DNA from: Sphingobacterium corticibacterium
GTDB lineage: Bacteria; Bacteroidota; Bacteroidia; Sphingobacteriales; Sphingobacteriaceae
Length of the DNA stretch: 64,000 nt
Assembly (NCBI RefSeq): GCF_004208525.1
Contig: NZ_SGIT01000002.1
Location: 1-64,000 of the forward strand
Reading direction: 5' to 3'
Positions 24,788 through 34,787 of the stretch are shown here, piece by piece. Each line of letters opens with the position of its first letter. The stretch's first letter is position 1. Both the position numbers and the translations under genes were made by a program. The notes beneath the pieces are model-generated. The model was not told the origin of the DNA. It did no database searches and worked only from the letters and a program-made list of their open reading frames with translations.

Positions 24788-25786
24788 TTAACGAGCGAAA
24801 TTGGCAGACCATTGTTCCAAGACACTTTTGTAAGGCTTAATGAAATGCTCTTCTGCAAATTTACCCTGTTCAATGGCTAACCGGCTGCGCTCTTGCCGGT
24901 CGTATACAATTTTTGTTAAGGAATGGTCTTGATTTTTCAAACTAGGCTTATAGCAAACTCCTGCGACAGAATTGGCATTATAAATTTCAGGCCTGTAAAT
25001 CTTTTGAAATGTTTCCATAGTACTGATGGTACTGATCAATTCAAGGTTTGTATAATCAGCCAGTAAGTCGCCAAAGAAATAGAATGCCAAAGGTGCAACA
25101 CTATTAATTGGCATAAAATAACGAACCTGTAAGCCCATTTTTTTGAAGTATTGTTCTGTTAAAGAAGATTCGCTGGGTTGGTATTCAAAACCTAATAACG
25201 GGTGATGGTTTCCTGTACGTTGGTATGTTTTATTCTCTGCTACGCTTAAACATATTACAGGTAGTTTGGCAAAGTTCTCCTTATAACTTTCTGAAGCTAC
25301 AAAATGCTTAAATAGATTACCGTGCAATACACCAAAATTATCGGGAATGCTAAATTTGTCTTTACCCTTATTATGCGCTAAAAGCAATACGCTGAAATCA
25401 TAATCGCGTACGTACGAAGAAAAGTTGTTCCCTACAATTCCCTCCATGCGTTTTCCTGTTTTATGATCGATAATATGCGTTTTTAAAATCTCGATAGACG
25501 GGAATGTTGTACCACTACCATCAATATCTATATCAACAGAAACAATTTCCAATTCAACCGAATAACGATCGCTATTCGGATTATCCCAGTTTGCCAAGCT
25601 ATTAAACCGATTGTTAATCATATTAATCGTGTTGCGCAAGTTTTCTTGACGACTTGTTCCTCTTGCCAAGTTGGCAAAGTTGGTTGTTGTGCGCGTACTG
25701 TCGGACGGTATATAGTCTTCGTTGAAATAAATGCTCTTTAGCGTGAATGCAAAATCGCTCTTCACGATATTCCGGATGTCTTCCAT
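24788..25786 (-). CDS. mesX: MesX (DUF1852), accessory protein for MesD
   Basis: A DUF1852-family protein of 332 residues from ATG 25786 (MEDIRNIVKSDFAFTLKSIY). A longer frame opens at a TTG at 25834, but the internal ATG with AAAGAA just upstream is a better start and matches the family beginning. DUF1852 proteins occur next to mesD and are needed for its activity, probably in supplying the methyl group. The motif GNHHPLLGFEYQP is near residue 200. Transcription presumably starts in the AT-rich 300 bases upstream. Confidence 0.88.
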   Translation of the reverse strand: MEDIRNIVKSDFAFTLKSIYFNEDYIPSDSTRTTTNFANLARGTSRQENLRNTINMINNRFNSLANWDNPNSDRYSVELEIVSVDIDIDGSGTTFPSIEILKTHIIDHKTGKRMEGIVGNNFSSYVRDYDFSVLLLAHNKGKDKFSIPDNFGVLHGNLFKHFVASESYKENFAKLPVICLSVAENKTYQRTGNHHPLLGFEYQPSESSLTEQYFKKMGLQVRYFMPINSVAPLAFYFFGDLLADYTNLELISTISTMETFQKIYRPEIYNANSVAGVCYKPSLKNQDHSLTKIVYDRQERSRLAIEQGKFAEEHFIKPYKSVLEQWSANFAR

Positions 25787-26084
25787 ATATTTCTTTTTGT
25801 TCTTTCTTGAATTCTCTAATATGATCGATTTCAATCAAATGACCAAAGTCATTTTATCTTACAAATTTCGATATAAAAGACTAAACTATTGTGTTTTATT
25901 ATCAAATCAGATAATAATTCTATTATTTTATAACAAAAAAGATAAATAATCTTTTTTTCGAGAACCAATAACATGGATAACAGATAATTTCTCTTTGGAA
26001 AGAAGAATATGGTTGTTTCCTAGTTGCTTAAATTGTCTGTAAAAAGATAGTAAACACGGCTAAAGAAATAGCCTGATAGTATCT

Positions 26085-26640
26085 TTACTTCCCTGCTGCG
26101 GCTCCAAAAGTATTTTTTACGACAGCCATTACAAAAGTGCTGTGCGTGCTACCTATACTGTTTACAGAACCAAGCTTGTTAAATACAAAATCCTGGTAAT
26201 GTTTCATGTCGCGCACGGTCACTTTCAAAAGGAAATCATAATCGCCCGATATGTCGACTTGCGTAGCGGTCATATCGGCCATACTGAGACGACTGACGCT
26301 TCCATTGGCAAGAAAAGTATTCAAGATACCTGCCGGATAGATGAACACACCGCGGATGTCTGTATTAAATCCGCTCAAAAAAGTTATCACCACGCCCTGT
26401 GGAGAGATTTTCCTCACCTCCCGGTTGCCGACATCGGACACGTACAGGTTCCGTGCCGCATCTATCGCCAGTCCCGCCTCATCGCTCAGGCGGAAAGAAG
26501 CTACCGTTTCGGTACTGTTCTGCAGTCACGGGGAGCCACTGCCCGTACCGCCCGGTAATGACAGGACGATTTCCGTTTCGGTCACCGAAGTCAGCGGCAG
26601 ATTCAGTTTTGGACGGTTCGAAAATGCAGTTCGAAATTAA
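26085..26640 (-). pseudogene. Chimeric remnant: NHL-repeat fragment joined to Lrp/AsnC C-terminus
   Basis: Read leftwards, the first part (about 26640-26310) matches an NHL-repeat secreted protein (GLAIDAARNLYVSDVGNREV, RKISPQG). It is interrupted by an in-frame TGA near 26526. The second part (from about 26280) is an Lrp/AsnC effector-domain end: DISGDYDFLLKVTVRDMKHY, then STHSTFVM. The two are fused in one open frame ending at 26085. Neither has its missing half nearby. It looks like debris from deletion between unrelated genes. Any product would be non-functional. Confidence 0.65.
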
Positions 26641-26733
26641 TTGATAAAAAACAAGACAGTCGGAATATGCTATATGAGAATTTTTTATTGGAAGCGACCA
26701 TAATCTATAGGAAATCGACGGAGATCGCATAAA

Positions 26734-26773
26734 AAACTCGTTCATCTGATTTTAAAATCAGATGAACGAGTTT
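26734..26773. terminator. Bidirectional hairpin terminator after susD
   Basis: A perfect palindrome with 20-base arms is centred between 26753 and 26754. On the minus strand it is followed by TTTTTTATGC. It lies 28 bases after the susD stop (26801) and ends the leftward susCD unit. Confidence 0.8.
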
Positions 26774-26800
26774 AAAAAGAATAAGGCGTCTTTTAGAATA

Positions 26801-28735
26801 TTAGTTATACCCTGGATTCTGATATCCTTCCTTACCACTTTCCATGGCGTCTAGTTGCCCCAGCGGAATAGGGCGGAGATAATGAAAAGGCTTAATATCA
26901 CGTTCAAACGTGATAGGAGTACGGTCTCCGATATTTGGGCCTCCAATCTGATAGGTAGAAGCCAGCTCATTCCATTTTTGCGTCCTTATCAAATCATACC
27001 AACGATATCCTTCGCCATAATATTCCCTAGACCGTTCTGCTAAGATATAGTTAATGTCAATTGTCGCTGGAGTGGCTGCAACCATAGCGGCACTATTATC
27101 TTGGATTTTCTCTTCGTTGCCGTTGTTGCTCCAACGCCACTTGCCAGCCCTCGCACGGATTACATTAACTAACTCTCTAGCACTATAATTTCCTGATGCA
27201 CCTTTCACCGCAGCCTCGGCTGCTACAAAATATAGTTCCGAAAATTTAGCGATATTAAATGGCCTCGTGCTCGCCGCATTCGGTTCCCCTAAACCACCAT
27301 TGCTGTCCGTACGATAGGGACCTAACTTCCAGATACCTGGGTAGACTCGTCTACTAATATTGCTGGGACCGACAACAAAGTCTGATCTGCCCGGTAGCAC
27401 CCCTGCCCCCATATTACTCTGGTATACATCGTTTTTAAAATCTATCTCCTGACTTGGTTCGTCATCCAAAAACGTAAGAATAGCATCACCAGGATTTACA
27501 AGCAAAAAGTTAGCATTGTAAACCGGCCCACTTACATCAGATTTATCCCAATTGCCTCTATACACTGTCGTAAATGTTCCATCATATCGTGAGTCATTCT
27601 GTTTATCAGCAAATGTATTTTGAATTACACCTATCGTCGGAGCCATGCGTACCCAAGGTCTCCCTAACGGCTGTGCAGCTTCACGTAGTACCGAATTCAT
27701 CGGTATCCAGTTGGAATTAGAAGAACTACTTCTTATGTCTGTATAATTCCAAGTCAACATCCAACTTGCAAAGTTTTCGGGTGCCCCACCACCACCATAT
27801 GTCAAACTGCCTGCGTTGTAAAACTCGCTCGTTTCGGTATGATCTGCGAAGAGTAACAATTCGTTATTGCGGTCGTTGGTAGCGACATGAACATCGTAAA
27901 ATGTCTCCTGCAAGGCAAATGGCCCCGGCGATTCAATGCCTTCCACAGCGACATTGTAAGCTTGCTGAAAGTACCAATTGGCGTCATGACCATCTGGATC
28001 AACCCTTGCAGCTTCGGGATAAGTTGGAATGTCGTTAGGATTTTCTAGCCACCAAGCATAGGTCAGGTAAGCTTTAGCGAGATAAAGTCTAGCCAAAGTC
28101 TTTGTAACTCCACCGACTACCCGACCAACTTCAGGCAATTCTTCCACCGCAAGTTTCAAGTCAGGGAATATAGCTCTTGTGTAAACCTCAGGAACAGTAT
28201 TACGGACAGAAGTTCGAGACGTACTGGTATTAAAGACAAGTTCACCTGATCCAAGATCAAGAGGAACGCCTCCAAATGTCTGCACCAACAAGAAGTAGTC
28301 AAAAGCCCTGAAAAAATGTGCTTCTGCGATAATGGCCTCACTGATGCCCTCTACTAAAGGAGCTTTTTCGATAATGCCATTCGCGGTATTGATATTACTA
28401 AAGCACACCCCCCATATTGCATCCGCTCGGCTGTTTTCCGAATTCATTTCTGCTCGACCGCTTAGATCCATCACTAAAAAATTTTGATCGGCTTGTTGTC
28501 CATAGGTCGCCTCATCGGTCCCCGTTAAGGTTGTATTATAATAATAGGCCTGTCCATAAATCCAACGGAGATGTGCATACTGAGATGTCACTCCGCCCAT
28601 AATCCCTCGCTCTGATTCAAAAAAATTAGGATCATAAAGACTTCTGGGTTGTTCTTCTAAGATTTTAGTGCAAGAAGTAATAACAGACATTACGGCTAAT
28701 ACGCCTGCACAGAATATTTTATGCTTATTTTTCAT
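26801..28735 (-). CDS. SusD/RagB family outer-membrane glycan-binding lipoprotein
   Basis: A 644-residue lipoprotein (ITSC, Cys22) of the RagB/SusD type, with TPR-like helices and the typical C-terminal GYRWYDLIRTQKW and NPGYN ending. It caps a SusC transporter on the cell surface and binds the substrate. It starts 11 bases after the stop of the preceding susC. That susC carries an amber codon, so this SusD may lack a working partner. Substrate is presumably a xylan-related or other plant glycan, judged only by location. Confidence 0.9.
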   Translation of the reverse strand: MKNKHKIFCAGVLAVMSVITSCTKILEEQPRSLYDPNFFESERGIMGGVTSQYAHLRWIYGQAYYYNTTLTGTDEATYGQQADQNFLVMDLSGRAEMNSENSRADAIWGVCFSNINTANGIIEKAPLVEGISEAIIAEAHFFRAFDYFLLVQTFGGVPLDLGSGELVFNTSTSRTSVRNTVPEVYTRAIFPDLKLAVEELPEVGRVVGGVTKTLARLYLAKAYLTYAWWLENPNDIPTYPEAARVDPDGHDANWYFQQAYNVAVEGIESPGPFALQETFYDVHVATNDRNNELLLFADHTETSEFYNAGSLTYGGGGAPENFASWMLTWNYTDIRSSSSNSNWIPMNSVLREAAQPLGRPWVRMAPTIGVIQNTFADKQNDSRYDGTFTTVYRGNWDKSDVSGPVYNANFLLVNPGDAILTFLDDEPSQEIDFKNDVYQSNMGAGVLPGRSDFVVGPSNISRRVYPGIWKLGPYRTDSNGGLGEPNAASTRPFNIAKFSELYFVAAEAAVKGASGNYSARELVNVIRARAGKWRWSNNGNEEKIQDNSAAMVAATPATIDINYILAERSREYYGEGYRWYDLIRTQKWNELASTYQIGGPNIGDRTPITFERDIKPFHYLRPIPLGQLDAMESGKEGYQNPGYN

Positions 28736-28746
28736 CGTCGTAATTT

Positions 28747-31700
28747 TTAAAATGTAACGTTAATACCCAAAAGATAACTGCGTGTTGCAGGTGTATTCGT
28801 ACCTATTGTAAGTAAACGGTTCGGGTGTGCAGCCACTGCTGTATTTTCATCTGCGTACGAATTTGTTTCAGGATCCATACCAGTCTCTTTGTTAAATGGA
28901 GAGAAAAACACAAACGGATTTTGTACCATTGCATATACCCGGAATTGGCTAATACCAAAACGCTGCGTCCAATCATGCTGTCCTAGATTATAGCCTAATG
29001 AAAGTGTTCTAATCTTGAGATAAGACGCATCAAAATAACCTAGAGAGTTTCCATATTTCGGGTTGTCACCACTCATCGCGCCACCTGGTTTCGGATATTT
29101 CGCACCGGTATTTTCCGGTGTCCAATAATCAACGTCCACGTTGTTTCTTCGTCCCGAAAGCATATTAAGATACCCTGAAGCAGAGTGTAAGGTACTAATC
29201 AATATCCCTCCGTTTTGGAACATCCCTACGACACCTAAATCAATATTTTTATAAGCAACACGAGTATTTAGTCCCCCTTGGAAATTCGTCTGCAAATCTA
29301 TAATTTGGCGATCATCGGGTCCTATTGCGCGTAATGGGACGCCATTCTCATCATACCCACCATCATACTTCGCTTTAATCATACCTACGTTTCCGCCCGG
29401 TTCCAAAATATCTAGATGTTCATCCCCGTCTTGCCACAACCCTTCGTATTGATAATCAAAAATGACGTCGATTGGATGACCTACAAACCACCAATTACCT
29501 TCATTCCGCATTTGACCATCTGCCAATTGAACTAACTTATTACGGTTACGATAAATATTTAACCCGGCCTCCCAAGTCCATCCATTCACGTTATCAAGTA
29601 TCAAACCACTTAGAGAGAACTCAACCCCCTTGTTCTGCGTTCGACCGACATTTGCCGTATAACTCTCTACACCAGAGGAACCCGGCATATTCAGATTTAA
29701 AAGCAGATCATGTGTGTATGTCTCATAATATTCTGCGGTCCCTGAAAGGCGGTCATTAAATAAAGAGAAATCTAAACCGAAATTGTAGGTCTTCGAGTAT
29801 TCCCAACCTAGTTCTGGATTAGGCAGTTGAGAAACAAAGTAACCCACATCATAATGATCGTCGCCAAAATTGTAGGGTCTTGTAGCTAAACGTCCTAAAG
29901 TAGCATACGGATTGATTGCCTGATTAGATGTTTGCCCAAAACCTGCACGAAGTTTTAACATATTAACAAAAGAAACATCTTCCATAAAAGATTCTCTTCC
30001 TATATTCCAACCAGCCGATATTGCCGGGTATGTATGCCATTTCCGACCTTTAGCTAAGCGTGATGATCCATCTGCACGTACTGTGGCACTGATCATATAA
30101 CGGTCGTCATAAGAATACATTGCACGTCCCATCCATGAAAGCAGTCCCCACTTTTCATAAACTTGTCCATCCGGATTGACGGTTATCTCACCCAAAGCAT
30201 GACCCAAATTATAAAATTGAAAAGCATCTGCTGGAATATCCCTTGCTGCCATTTCTGACCTTATGTATTGATTTTCCTCAGCAGAATACAACGCAGTAAG
30301 ATTCAAATTATGTTTTGAATCAAATGTTTTATCATAAGTTAGGATATTCTCTATAACGTAATGATAAACGTGTGAATTGTTTATAGATCCCGTAGATACT
30401 GTACTTGGATTCGCACTATTGATACCAGCACCAGTAAAGGATCCTCCGTTGTTTTGTCTATAATCTAATCCTAAATTGGCACGGTACTTCAAGCCTTCGA
30501 CGCCCGGAACAGACACTTCGCCAAACATAGAATTGTATGTTGCAAAAGCTCTAGTCTCACTCAGCCAATTATCTTTCAGATCTTCCATAACAGACCTTGT
30601 TGAAACCCATGCTTCATCAAGGGGCATCTGTACAGTTCGCTTTAAGCTACCGTCTGCATTATATGGGTTTACGATGGGGGACATGCTCAATATCCCCAGT
30701 CCAACATGCTGTCCCGTCGTGCGGTTGTAGTTGCTATTGGTATTGAATCCCAAACGGACATAATCTCCTATACGTTGGTCTACCGAACCACGTAGCGATA
30801 TACGGTTATACCCTTGTAGCGGTAGCACACCTTGATCTGTATAATATCCCGCTCCGAAGTTGTAGCTTCCGCTTTCTGTTCCTCCAGCCACACCGACATC
30901 TTGGCTCACCGTATGGCCTGTTCTATAAAAAAGATCTTGCCAGTCAGTATCCACTTCATCGGATTCGTCGATACCGTTATTCGGGTACATGCCAGACTCC
31001 TCCCGCAATGCAACGAACTTGGCGCCGTCCATCATCGGATATTTAGAAAAAAGTGTTTGAAATCCTTGAAAACTATTGTAGGAAACCCTTGCCTTTTGTC
31101 CTATAGCACCTGTATTTGATGTAACTAATATTACACCGTTAGCCCCCCTAGAACCGTAAATGGCCGTTGCAGAAGCATCTTTAAGAACATCAATACTTTT
31201 AATATCGTTAGGATTTATATCGGTGATGGATCCTGTGAACGGAATCCCATCTAAAACGATCAACGGATCGTTACTGGCCGTCAGCGATCGTGTACCACGG
31301 ATGCGTATTTGCGTTGCAGCACCCGGACGAGAAGATGACTGCGACATCTGTACACCGGGAAGACGGCCTTGTAAGGCTTGCGTAATATTTGCCGATGGCA
31401 CCTCGCGCATGTCATCGCCACCGATAGATGATACGGACCCCGTTACCGCCTCTTTGCGTTGTGTACCATAACCCACAACCACCACTTCTTCTAATTTGCC
31501 CTCTGCGGCGGTTAAGGACACTTTTAAATTATCAGAGCTACCCACCACTTCCTCTCTCATATTAAATCCAATAAAAGTGAATGCAATTGTTTCACCTGTA
31601 CCAGCCTCAATAGAGAATTGTCCAGCATCACCCGTTGAAGTGCTTCTGTCTGTCCCTTTTACAATAACCGATACCCCTACCAATGGCTCTCCAACATCTG

Positions 31701-31848
31701 AACTTACTATTCCTTTAATTGTTCGCTGCTACGCCAAAAGTTCTCCAGTACAGAGGATAAGAAATATTAAAGATAAAAAAACACGAAACAGTCTACCTCT
31801 CGCTATCATCAAGATACCAGGCGATAAGAAATCTGGTTTTGTAATCAT
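28747..31848 (-). pseudogene. SusC/RagA TonB-dependent transporter with amber codon 40
   Basis: From ATG 31848 the frame reads a 39-residue signal peptide (ending GELLA), then TAG at 31729-31731. It then continues in the same frame with QRTIKGIVSSDVGEPLVGVS, a CarboxypepD_reg-like domain, a plug with SIDVLKDASATAIYGSRGAN, and a complete barrel to 28747 (1033 codons). The stop sits at the expected first mature residues. CAG to TAG would explain it. A restart at an internal TTG (31683) would lack a signal peptide and could not reach the outer membrane. Otherwise the gene is intact, so the mutation is recent, or it is a sequence error or a read-through case. Confidence 0.85.
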
Positions 31849-31969
31849 AATAAATTTAGTTTTTGCTTTTCATTAATTTTTATAACTACAACCGGTTGCA
31901 TTTTTCGGATAAGACGATCACGCTTACACTAATCTAGGATAAAGACTAGGTTTATAAATCGTACTCCCT

Positions 31970-31977
31970 CAAATATA
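31970..31977 (-). promoter_or_regulatory. Candidate -7 element for susC (28747-31848)
   Basis: On the minus strand TATATTTG fits TAnnTTTG, 122 bases before the susC ATG. No good -33 TTTG is found at the usual spacing, so support is weak. Confidence 0.28.
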
Positions 31978-32069
31978 ATTTATAAAAAATTATATATTAC
32001 TTGGTTGCTGATACAAGTTTAGCTGTATTTGCAAATGCAACCGTTAACGTACGTAACAAAGTCGTTTCA

Positions 32070-32110
32070 ATATGTTACTAAATAGCCTGGGAGGCTATTT
32101 AGTAACATAT
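32070..32110. terminator. Palindrome spanning the GH3 stop codon
   Basis: Arms 32070-32088 and 32092-32110 are perfect 19-base complements around GGG. The TAG of the GH3 gene (32095-32097) lies inside the right arm. No T-run follows on the minus strand. It may end or attenuate the glycosidase operon or protect its 3' end. Confidence 0.5.
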
Positions 32111-34743
32111 AATGCGTTTTTTTTGAGTTGAGGACTTGCTGATGTGCCACCTACGTATACATTATATTCACCGCATTTTAGTTTCAACCCATTCAGTTGG
32201 TCGTCGTAGAACTCAAACGCATCGGGTCCTATATGCAACGCTATAGTTTCAGTATCCCCTGCTTTTACGAATACGCGCTTAAAAGCGCGAAGAGACTTGA
32301 GTGGCGCTGACGGATCATCTTTACGAGAAACATATACCTGGACGACTTCTTCACCATCCAAATCCGAATGATTTGTCAATTGCAAAGACAACTTCAGATC
32401 TTCACCTGCTTTAATCGTTTCGGGAATTTCTACTTGACCATATACAAATGTAGAATAACTGATACCGTGTCCGAAGGGATACAAAGGCTCATCCTGCATA
32501 TAACGATACGTGCGACCTTGCATATCATAATTTTCAAAGCCTTGCCTTCCCGGATCCGAATGCTTCGTTAAAGCATTGTCCAATTGCGCCAACGTCCTGT
32601 AAAACGTAACAGGTAACCGTCCAGCTGGATTATAGTCACCAAACAATACATCAGCTACAGCGTGGCCTGCTTGTTCCCCTCCATACCACGCGCACAAGAG
32701 GGCATCATAATTTTTCTCATCTTGTTCCAATGCTAACGCACTGCCGGTACACAATACAAACACCACCGGCTTTCCGGTTTCACGTAATGCGGCTAACAAA
32801 TCCCGTTGAACTTTGGGCAAATCAATCGAAGTCCGGTCTCCACCTCTGAAACCCTCCGCATCCACGTACATCTCCTCCCCCTCTAACTGTGGTGATAGAC
32901 CGCCTGCGTAGACAATCGCATCGACGCCTTTTAAACGTTCGGTCAAATCCGCAAAGTCTGCTTTCTCCTTTTTGTATACAGATAAACCCATTGTCAAGAT
33001 GCTGCCTTTTTGCCGATGTTCAAACATAACCGGATAGGATTTACCTTGCTGCACCTTTACCTCGTACTCTGCACCAGCCACCGCAGGTGCTCCTTCCATC
33101 TGGCCAATTAGCTTTCCGTCAACGCGCAAGATGTAACCGTCATTTGCATTGGCTTTAAAAACTACTTCTCCGGTATATGGCGCAACGAATACCCCCGAGA
33201 TACGTGTCGATGTGTTTTCCAAATTTACGTCTTGTGCCAAAGCGGTTCCTCCTCTATTGGAGTACTCAATGCCCAACGTATTAGTGATTGTACGGACTGG
33301 CTGACCTTCCAGCGTATTGTTGTTAAAAAATTCAACCTGCAAGCCTTTTTCGCCACCTGCTTTCGTTACAAACGACTCATATAGAGAAGTCCGGACCCAC
33401 GGATCTACCAAATCACTACCCTTTTCATAAATCAATTCCGCATGCGGAGCCTTTTGCCGTATACCTTCTAGAATCGTAACCGTTTCTGTCGGGCTTCCGT
33501 TATAGTTACCCCACAGCATCATACTGTCAGCCGCATTAGCTCCGATAACGGCAATACGTTTGATATTCTTATCCAGCGGAAGTACATTGTTTTCATTTTT
33601 TAGCAATGTCATGGATTGACGTGCAACTTCCAAGGCATGTTGCCTGTGTTTTGCAGAAGCGACAATATCGTAGGATAATTTACTCCAAGGTACTAATTCC
33701 GTTGGATCGAACATCCCCAATTCAAACCATCCGCGCAATATCCGCCTCAGAGAAACATCAATTTGTGACTCCGTAATTAAGCCGATCTTCACAGATTCCA
33801 GCAAATGTTCATAGGATTGCCCGCACTCCAAATCAGTGGATGTCAATACCGCATTAGCGACTGCTGCTGCTGGCGTATCGTGTGATTCATGATGACCTTT
33901 TTTATAAAAATCATCTATCGCCCAACAGTCCGAAACGACCATCCCCTCAAATCCCCATTTGTTCCGAAGAATATCCATCATTAGTTTGTCGCTCCCACAA
34001 CATGGTTTCCCTTCGAAAGCATTGTATGCACACATTACTTCCTGTACATTTCCTTCCTGGACCAAAGCTTTGAAAGCGGGAAGATAGGTTTCCCAGAGGT
34101 CGCGATCCGAAACAACTGCGTTATAAGAATGTCTGTTCCATTCCGGACCGCTATGGACGGCATAATGCTTAGCACAGGCATGTGTTTTGAAATACGTATC
34201 ATCCTCCCCTTGAAGCCCTTTCACGGCAGCAAGGCCCAGAACAGTGGTAAGGTATGGATCTTCTCCATAGGTTTCTTGTCCACGTCCCCAACGAGGGTCA
34301 CGAAAAATATTGATATTAGGTGTCCAAAAAGACAAACCGTAGTAACGGCCGCGCTCGCCTTGACGCACAGCTTCGTTATATTTTGCTCGAGCTTCATCCG
34401 ATATAATCTCAAATGTCTTTAAATGACTCTCCTCATCCCAAGTCGCTGCCATACCAATTGCTTGCGGAAACACCGTTGCCTTACCGGAACGCGCCACACC
34501 ATGTAAAGCTTCGTTCCACCAATCATAGGCAGGTATATCCAAGCGCGGAATTGGCTTTGAACTGTTCATCATTAAACCAACCTTTTCTTCTAATGATAAC
34601 AAAATGAGTAGGCTATCAATACGCTGGTCGACAGGCAAATCGGGATTTCGAAAAGCATATTCACCATCATATCTCGAATTGTTGGAGCATGCCATCAGTA
34701 TAGCCGTCAAGCAGGCGAATATTACACAAAGTTTGCTGTCCAT
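32095..34743 (-). CDS. GH3 beta-xylosidase/glucosidase with PA14 insert
   Basis: An 882-residue lipoprotein (MACS, Cys19) of glycoside hydrolase family 3. The N-terminal barrel holds the nucleophile Asp272 in MVVSDCWAID. A PA14 domain is inserted at about residues 455-590 (GLQVEFFNNN, APYTGEVVFKANANDG). The C-terminal fibronectin-like part includes YPFGHGISYSTF. Retaining enzymes of this type release xylose or glucose from oligosaccharide ends. In this xylan locus beta-xylosidase is most likely. It follows the 714-residue GH43 gene by 44 bases and is the last glycosidase gene before the susC/susD pair. Confidence 0.9.
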   Translation of the reverse strand: MDSKLCVIFACLTAILMACSNNSRYDGEYAFRNPDLPVDQRIDSLLILLSLEEKVGLMMNSSKPIPRLDIPAYDWWNEALHGVARSGKATVFPQAIGMAATWDEESHLKTFEIISDEARAKYNEAVRQGERGRYYGLSFWTPNINIFRDPRWGRGQETYGEDPYLTTVLGLAAVKGLQGEDDTYFKTHACAKHYAVHSGPEWNRHSYNAVVSDRDLWETYLPAFKALVQEGNVQEVMCAYNAFEGKPCCGSDKLMMDILRNKWGFEGMVVSDCWAIDDFYKKGHHESHDTPAAAVANAVLTSTDLECGQSYEHLLESVKIGLITESQIDVSLRRILRGWFELGMFDPTELVPWSKLSYDIVASAKHRQHALEVARQSMTLLKNENNVLPLDKNIKRIAVIGANAADSMMLWGNYNGSPTETVTILEGIRQKAPHAELIYEKGSDLVDPWVRTSLYESFVTKAGGEKGLQVEFFNNNTLEGQPVRTITNTLGIEYSNRGGTALAQDVNLENTSTRISGVFVAPYTGEVVFKANANDGYILRVDGKLIGQMEGAPAVAGAEYEVKVQQGKSYPVMFEHRQKGSILTMGLSVYKKEKADFADLTERLKGVDAIVYAGGLSPQLEGEEMYVDAEGFRGGDRTSIDLPKVQRDLLAALRETGKPVVFVLCTGSALALEQDEKNYDALLCAWYGGEQAGHAVADVLFGDYNPAGRLPVTFYRTLAQLDNALTKHSDPGRQGFENYDMQGRTYRYMQDEPLYPFGHGISYSTFVYGQVEIPETIKAGEDLKLSLQLTNHSDLDGEEVVQVYVSRKDDPSAPLKSLRAFKRVFVKAGDTETIALHIGPDAFEFYDDQLNGLKLKCGEYNVYVGGTSASPQLKKNALYVTK

Positions 34744-34787
34744 ATCGTTTACATTTTGTTTTTCGTTGAATTAATTACGCGCTATTG

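Noticed and set aside
31496..31876. Plus-strand frame of 126 codons over the susC 5' end
   Set aside because: It is a shadow of the susC frame. The minus-strand reading gives a signal peptide and known domains.
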